Positions 30,489 to 33,807 of a stretch of DNA of 33,807 nt are shown in pieces (the first letter of the stretch is position 1; each line of letters opens with the position of its first letter). The stretch is from the IMG/VR virus record IMGVR_UViG_3300044645_000112, positions 1 to 33,807 of that record, one strand, 5' to 3'. Made by a program: the position numbers and the translations under genes. The notes under the pieces were generated by a model. The model did no database searches. It was not told the DNA's origin and was given only the letters and a program-made list of their open reading frames with translations. The stretch comes from a virus.

Positions 30489-30718
30489 ACATTTGGGAAG
30501 AACTTGCCGCTCTTGAGAGCCGCATCACCGACAAGACCCTTCGTGCCGCATGGGCGCGGATGGTTCAGACCCGCAACCCTGTCGATTGTGCGTTTGTGCA
30601 AGACATTGCAGACGACACGGATGACGCAAGCGTGTTTTGGCGGTTGGCGATGTGCGCGGAGGAATACGCCACAGTTGAACAATCGCTGGCGCATTTACTA
30701 ATAAAGGTGCCGAAATGA
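30485..30718 (+). CDS. Small hypothetical early protein (77 aa)
   Basis: The start is taken as GTG 30485, overlapping the previous stop (GTGA); an upstream in-frame ATG at 30470 lies in the preceding gene. The product is helical (IWEELAALESRITDKTLRAA; FWRLAMCAEEYATVEQSLAH), with no motif I can name. The stop overlaps the start of the 25-residue gene (ATGA). Confidence 0.7.
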   Translation: MNIWEELAALESRITDKTLRAAWARMVQTRNPVDCAFVQDIADDTDDASVFWRLAMCAEEYATVEQSLAHLLIKVPK

Positions 30719-30792
30719 AAACCATTGGCCTGTACCTGTTCTCGTTTGTCATGTTTGCCGCCCTTGCGTGGCTTGCTGTGAGGACTTTCTGA
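30715..30792 (+). CDS. 25-residue membrane peptide
   Basis: ATG 30715 overlaps the preceding stop and TGA 30790-30792 overlaps the next start (TGATG). The peptide is nearly all one membrane segment (IGLYLFSFVMFAALAWLAV) with a short basic end. Tight coupling on both sides supports it. Small early membrane peptides can act as superinfection or membrane-enzyme modulators, but no function can be assigned here. Confidence 0.6.
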   Translation: MKTIGLYLFSFVMFAALAWLAVRTF

Positions 30793-30947
30793 TGGACGAC
30801 TGGCAACAGCAACGCGAGTGCGAGGAACGCCGGTACTACACCGAGCCGGTCATCCTCACTTGGACGCAGGCCGATATCGACCGCCACAACGAACTGCGGC
30901 GCGAACTTAAACAAATGATTGAGGAAAGCAAATGTCAGACCTTCTAA
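30792..30947 (+). CDS. Small charged hypothetical protein (51 aa)
   Basis: ATG 30792 overlaps the preceding TGA. The protein (MDDWQQQRECEERRYYTEPV, then a helix DIDRHNELRRELKQMIEESK) is charged and helical. It ends at TAA 30945-30947, overlapping the first 16 bases of the DUF1071 gene, which probably uses its region for a ribosome site (GAGGAAAG). Function is unknown. Confidence 0.65.
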   Translation: MDDWQQQRECEERRYYTEPVILTWTQADIDRHNELRRELKQMIEESKCQTF

Positions 30948-31465
30948 AAATCAATGTCAACGACCACACCGAACGCAAAGGCAACCTCACCTATTTGAGT
31001 TGGGCGTGGGCATGGGCTGAAGTGCTGAAGATTGACCCATCTGCGCGATGGACAGCGCACGAGTGGGATAACAGTCCCGTCATGTACCTGCGGAACGGCA
31101 CGGCGATGGTTAAGGTCAGCGTTGAAATTAAGGGCAACGACAAAACCTGCATCCTTCCTGTCATGGATAACAGGAACCGCGCCATCGTTGACCCTGATGC
31201 CTTTGCCGTGAACACCGCCACCATGCGTTGCCTTACAAAAGCGATTGCGATGCACGGTTTGGCTCTCTACATTTTTGCCGGTGAAGATTTGCCCGAGGGC
31301 GAGAAAGCCGAGCCTAACCCCGAGGTGTTGGCGCAGATTGCGTCTGTGACTGACGCGGCTGCGCTTGTTACCTTGTTCAAATCACTTGACCCCGTCATCC
31401 GCGCAGCGCACATGGATGCGTTTAGCGCACGCAAAAGGGAGTTGGGCAACGGGGGTACGACATGA
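30932..31465 (+). CDS. DUF1071 single-strand annealing protein
   Basis: A 177-residue recombination protein of the DUF1071 (Sak3-like, Rad52-fold) type. KGNLTYLSWAWAWAEVLKID (residues 17-36) is the family hallmark, followed by TAMVKVSVEIKG and AFAVNTATMRCLTKAIAMHG. It would bind single-stranded DNA ends made by the YqaJ exonuclease encoded two genes on and anneal them. The C-terminal third is a variable helical end. Confidence 0.87.
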   Translation: MSDLLKINVNDHTERKGNLTYLSWAWAWAEVLKIDPSARWTAHEWDNSPVMYLRNGTAMVKVSVEIKGNDKTCILPVMDNRNRAIVDPDAFAVNTATMRCLTKAIAMHGLALYIFAGEDLPEGEKAEPNPEVLAQIASVTDAAALVTLFKSLDPVIRAAHMDAFSARKRELGNGGTT

Positions 31466-31677
31466 GCAAACATCAAGGGGAACGGTGTTGCGGAAGTTGC
31501 ATTTTTTATGTTGAGAAAAAAGACGACGAAGGATTTTGCGCGTTTGCTTGGCCGCCATACATAAAAGCAAAGCAACGACCCGTAAGCGCATACGACCGTT
31601 GTGATTTGTACGAAGAATTACCGGATGGACAAGTTCCATTGACAGCATCATTTATTGAAAAGGTATTAAAAATATGA
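31462..31677 (+). CDS. Small Cys-rich hypothetical protein (71 aa)
   Basis: The segment CCGSCIFYVEKKDDEGFC with CDLYEEL gives five Cys, likely a zinc or iron site. The start ATG 31462 overlaps the DUF1071 stop (ATGA) and the end overlaps the exonuclease start. The coding sequence is clearly richer in A+T than its two neighbours, which hints at a later insertion between the two recombination genes. Confidence 0.7.
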   Translation: MSKHQGERCCGSCIFYVEKKDDEGFCAFAWPPYIKAKQRPVSAYDRCDLYEELPDGQVPLTASFIEKVLKI

Positions 31678-32285
31678 TGGAACAGCGTACAGACGACTGG
31701 TTTGCGGCACGGCTTGGCAAGGTCACAGCCTCCCGCGTTGCGGATGTCATTGCAAAGACCAAGACCGGCTATGGCGCAGGCCGCGCTAACTACATGGCTG
31801 ACCTTGTGGTCGAGCGGCTGACGGGTCAGAAGGCATCCTCGTTTAGTAATGCAGCGATGGAATGGGGAACCGAGCAGGAACCCTACGCCAGAGCCGCGTA
31901 CAGCGCCAAGACGGGCATCTTGGTTGAGGAGGTAGGCTTCATAGACCACCCGACTGTGGCAATGTCTGGTGCCTCCCCAGACGGGTTTGCCGAGGATGGT
32001 TTGATTGAAATCAAATGCGGGAACACGGCTACCCATCTCGAATACATCTTCGACGGTAAGCCGCCGCAGAAGTATGTGACCCAGATGCAATGGCAGATGG
32101 CGTGTGCCGGTAAGCCGTGGTGCGATTTCGTGTCCTACGACCCGCGCCTGCCCGAGCGGCTGCAACTGTTAGTCGTGCGCGTCCCGCGTGATGACGATTA
32201 CATCAAGATGCTTGAGCAGGAAGTGACCATCTTCTTGCAAGAGTTGGACGACAAACTCAACAAACTAGAAAAGGTGACCCTGTGA
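31674..32285 (+). CDS. YqaJ-type (lambda exonuclease-like) exonuclease
   Basis: A 203-residue 5'-3' exonuclease. The order of motifs matches the YqaJ/lambda-Exo family: RLGKVTASRVADVIAK (about 13-28), EWGTEQEP (63-70), GASPDGF (99-105, catalytic Asp103), LIEIKCG (110-116, Glu112-x-Lys114) and QMQWQMACAGKPWCDFVSYD. It supplies ssDNA tails to the DUF1071 protein. The gene overlaps the next start (GTGA). Confidence 0.92.
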   Translation: MMEQRTDDWFAARLGKVTASRVADVIAKTKTGYGAGRANYMADLVVERLTGQKASSFSNAAMEWGTEQEPYARAAYSAKTGILVEEVGFIDHPTVAMSGASPDGFAEDGLIEIKCGNTATHLEYIFDGKPPQKYVTQMQWQMACAGKPWCDFVSYDPRLPERLQLLVVRVPRDDDYIKMLEQEVTIFLQELDDKLNKLEKVTL

Positions 32286-32542
32286 GTAAGGAATACGACA
32301 ACAACAACCGTGGCGTTTTGTTCAAGAACGACCAGAAGGGCAACGAAAAAGCGCCTAACTACCGTGGTTCTGCCGTCATCGACAACATTGACCTCAACAT
32401 CAGCGCGTGGATTAAGCGCAGCAGTAAGACCGGCGATGCCTTCATGTCCCTCAAGTTCGAGCCGAAGCAGGCTGCGCGTCCCAAGACGATGGCAGAGAAA
32501 AATCCCGAAAAGTTTGCCGACGATGAGGATTTGCCGTTTTGA
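32282..32542 (+). CDS. DUF736-like protein with SSB-type acidic C-terminus (86 aa)
   Basis: The N-terminal 60 residues follow the DUF736-like pattern NRGVLFKNDQKG ... AVIDNIDLNISAWIKR ... MSLKFEP. The last residues are ADDEDLPF, matching the acidic tip of bacterial SSB (DDDIPF/DDDLPF). In SSB this tip recruits repair proteins such as Exo I, RecQ, RecO and PriA. With an SSAP and exonuclease just upstream, a role as ssDNA-binding or SSB-mimic protein is strongly suggested. The start is GTG 32282, overlapping the exonuclease stop. The stop overlaps the next start. Confidence 0.83.
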   Translation: MSKEYDNNNRGVLFKNDQKGNEKAPNYRGSAVIDNIDLNISAWIKRSSKTGDAFMSLKFEPKQAARPKTMAEKNPEKFADDEDLPF

Positions 32543-33216
32543 AAATCTTTATTGGATACGATAGCCGCGAGGACATCGCCTATGAAGTGGCCCGTGCGTC
32601 CATTCTGGAACACATGGAGGCAGAGGTTGTCGCGCTCCGACTGGATGACCTCCGTGAGATGGGGATGTACTGGCGCGAACCAGACCCGTTTTCATCCACG
32701 GAATTTAGTTTCAGCCGGTTCCTTGTGCCTGCGCTCTGCAATTTCAGAGGCAATGCCTTGTTCATGGACTGTGACTTTCTGGTACGGCACAGTCTGAAGC
32801 CGTTGCTCGACTTCAACAATCCTGATGTTGCCGTGTGGTGTGTCCAACACGACTACAAACCCACATCCCTGACAAAGATGGACGGGCAGGTACAGCGCCA
32901 ATACCCGCGCAAAAACTGGTCGTCGTTTATGTGGTTCAATTGCAGCCATCCGTCAATGGGTGGGCTGACACCCGAAATCGTGAACAGCGAAACCGGGATG
33001 TACCTGCATCGGTTCATGTGGGTAAACGACCGGCACATTGGTGCGTTGCCGCCGACCTTCAATTACTTGGAGGGCTGGCACACACGGGCGCAGGTTCCTG
33101 ACCCAACTTGCGTGCATTTCACCGAGGGTGGCCCGTGGTTCGATGAATACCAGAATGTCGAATACGCCTACGAATGGAAGCAATGGGCTGGACGGGTGAG
33201 GGCATCCGAGCGATGA
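32539..33216 (+). CDS. GT-A glycosyltransferase-like protein
   Basis: A 225-residue protein starting MKIFIGYDSREDIAYEVARA, a typical GT8/GT-A start, with the DxD metal motif in LFMDCDFLVRHSL (DCD at 77-79) and a later WFNCSHPSMGG and HIGALPPTFNYLEGW, which fit a donor/acceptor site. It should transfer a sugar from a nucleotide-sugar; the acceptor is unknown (DNA base, protein or surface glycan). It lies inside the recombination operon, overlapping the NinB start (ATGA). Confidence 0.82.
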   Translation: MKIFIGYDSREDIAYEVARASILEHMEAEVVALRLDDLREMGMYWREPDPFSSTEFSFSRFLVPALCNFRGNALFMDCDFLVRHSLKPLLDFNNPDVAVWCVQHDYKPTSLTKMDGQVQRQYPRKNWSSFMWFNCSHPSMGGLTPEIVNSETGMYLHRFMWVNDRHIGALPPTFNYLEGWHTRAQVPDPTCVHFTEGGPWFDEYQNVEYAYEWKQWAGRVRASER

Positions 33217-33623
33217 AACGCATCTTCCCGCGAGGCACCAGACCCGACGCTATGGCATCTGTCGTAACGCGGATGGTGTCTAACCTTGACCCGCTCAGAA
33301 CATGGGCGGTCGAGGTTACGGAGTGGAAGAAGCCGCGCACCGCCCAACAAAACAAGTTCCTGTGGGGCGTGGTGTACCCGTCCATCCTTGAGGGCGGTGG
33401 CGAGGCGTTGCGCGGATGGCAGCGTGATGACCTGCACGATTACTTTCTGGGCGAGTGTTTTGGGTGGGAGACGCTGGAGGGGTTTGGCAGGAAGCGCCTG
33501 CGACCGCTCAAGCGTTCCTCTGCACTCGACAAACAAGAGTTCAGCGATTACTTGCTGTTTCTTGAAACAAAGTGCCTTGATATGGGCATCGTGATACCGG
33601 AGCCGTCGTATGAAACTGCGTAA
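33213..33623 (+). CDS. ninB: NinB-family recombination protein
   Basis: ATG 33213 overlaps the previous stop and gives a 136-residue protein close to the usual NinB length. KKPRTAQQNKFLWGVVYPSI and DLHDYFLGECFGWETLEG are hallmark segments; SSALDKQEFSDYLLFLETKC ends the domain. NinB (lambda Orf) mediates loading of recombination proteins on ssDNA. It overlaps the DUF1364 start by 14 bases. Confidence 0.88.
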   Translation: MKRIFPRGTRPDAMASVVTRMVSNLDPLRTWAVEVTEWKKPRTAQQNKFLWGVVYPSILEGGGEALRGWQRDDLHDYFLGECFGWETLEGFGRKRLRPLKRSSALDKQEFSDYLLFLETKCLDMGIVIPEPSYETA

Positions 33624-33807
33624 GGAAGCAAAAGGGCGAGGCTGCATGGTGCGTATCCCAGAGGTGTGCAACCACAATTCTGAAACGGTTGTGCTGGCGC
33701 ACTACAGGCTTGCCGGGGTATCTGGCATAGGCATGAAGTCACCCGACATCCTTGGGGCATGGGCCTGTAGTGCATGCCACGATGCTATTGACCGTCGAGC
33801 GCATACC
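33610..33807 (+). CDS. DUF1364/YbcO-type nuclease, 5' part (continues at base 122)
   Basis: ATG 33610 begins MKLRKEAKGRGCMVRIPEVC, followed by AHYRLAGVSG and CSACHDAIDRRAHT at the right edge. It is open for all 66 codons to the edge and continues in frame at base 122 of the window, which supplies the last 28 codons. See the left-edge entry. Cys12, Cys20, His31, Cys53 and Cys56-His57 form a plausible metal site. Confidence 0.85.
   Translation, partial: MKLRKEAKGRGCMVRIPEVCNHNSETVVLAHYRLAGVSGIGMKSPDILGAWACSACHDAIDRRAHT
33687..33807. repeat. Imperfect terminal repeat of bases 1-121
   Basis: Bases 33691-33807 match 5-121 with 8 mismatches in 117 bases and no gap, all synonymous in the DUF1364 frame. 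Four further bases at each edge differ (AACC versus GGTT). This is the overlap expected of a circular or terminally redundant assembly, but the mismatches rule out simple identity. Confidence 0.9.

Overview
The window looks like an essentially complete genome of a small, short-tailed (podovirus-type) double-stranded DNA phage, about 33.8 kb. It encodes small and large terminase subunits, portal, scaffold, major capsid protein, head-tail adaptor and nozzle-type protein. I see no tail tube, sheath or baseplate genes. Host bacterium: not identifiable from the sequence; the GC-rich late genes and the NinB/YbcO-type genes fit a proteobacterial host, but this is inference. No integrase or CI-type repressor is visible, so lysogeny is not supported.

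The last 117 bases (33691-33807) are nearly the same as bases 5-121, with 8 mismatches that are all synonymous. Joining the right end to base 122 rebuilds one intact 94-residue DUF1364/YbcO-type nuclease gene. The molecule is therefore probably circular or terminally redundant, and the two ends seem to come from two strain variants.

Layout: (1) A rightward early/recombination operon runs from 30222 through the right end and across the junction to about 941. It holds small hypothetical genes, a DUF1071 single-strand annealing protein, a Cys-rich protein, a YqaJ exonuclease, a DUF736-like protein ending in an SSB-type acidic tail, a glycosyltransferase, NinB, DUF1364, and finally a tRNA-Gln. 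(2) A leftward late operon of about 25.6 kb runs from 26524 to 942: ferritin-like DUF5856 protein, a small conserved protein, a double ADP-ribosyltransferase-like polyvalent protein, terminases, portal, scaffold, capsid, an MptE-like (DUF115) enzyme, adaptor, nozzle, a GNAT enzyme, large internal or fibre proteins (two with S74-type chaperone ends), and a lysis cassette (small membrane proteins, holin, M15 endopeptidase). (3) A leftward accessory operon runs from 29367 to 27069: a hypothetical protein, a small phage protein, a Mom-like DNA-modification enzyme, a short C2HC zinc-finger protein and two PD-(D/E)XK nucleases. (4) A single rightward methyltransferase gene (26578-27102) lies between (2) and (3). 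(5) A control region (29368-30221) holds a divergent Cro-like HTH gene, candidate operators and about 540 bases of mostly unexplained sequence.

Genes are packed with TGATG, ATGA and GTGA overlaps, so translational coupling is general. Several stretches are clearly richer in A+T than their neighbours (about 4.5-7.5 kb, 24.95-25.25 kb, 27.9-28.6 kb, 31.46-31.68 kb), which suggests mosaic acquisition of virion-internal, polyvalent and modification genes. The most interesting parts are the Mom-like/zinc-finger/nuclease cassette, the two-domain ART protein next to the terminase, the SSB-tail protein with its neighbouring glycosyltransferase, and the MptE-like enzyme inside the capsid cluster.
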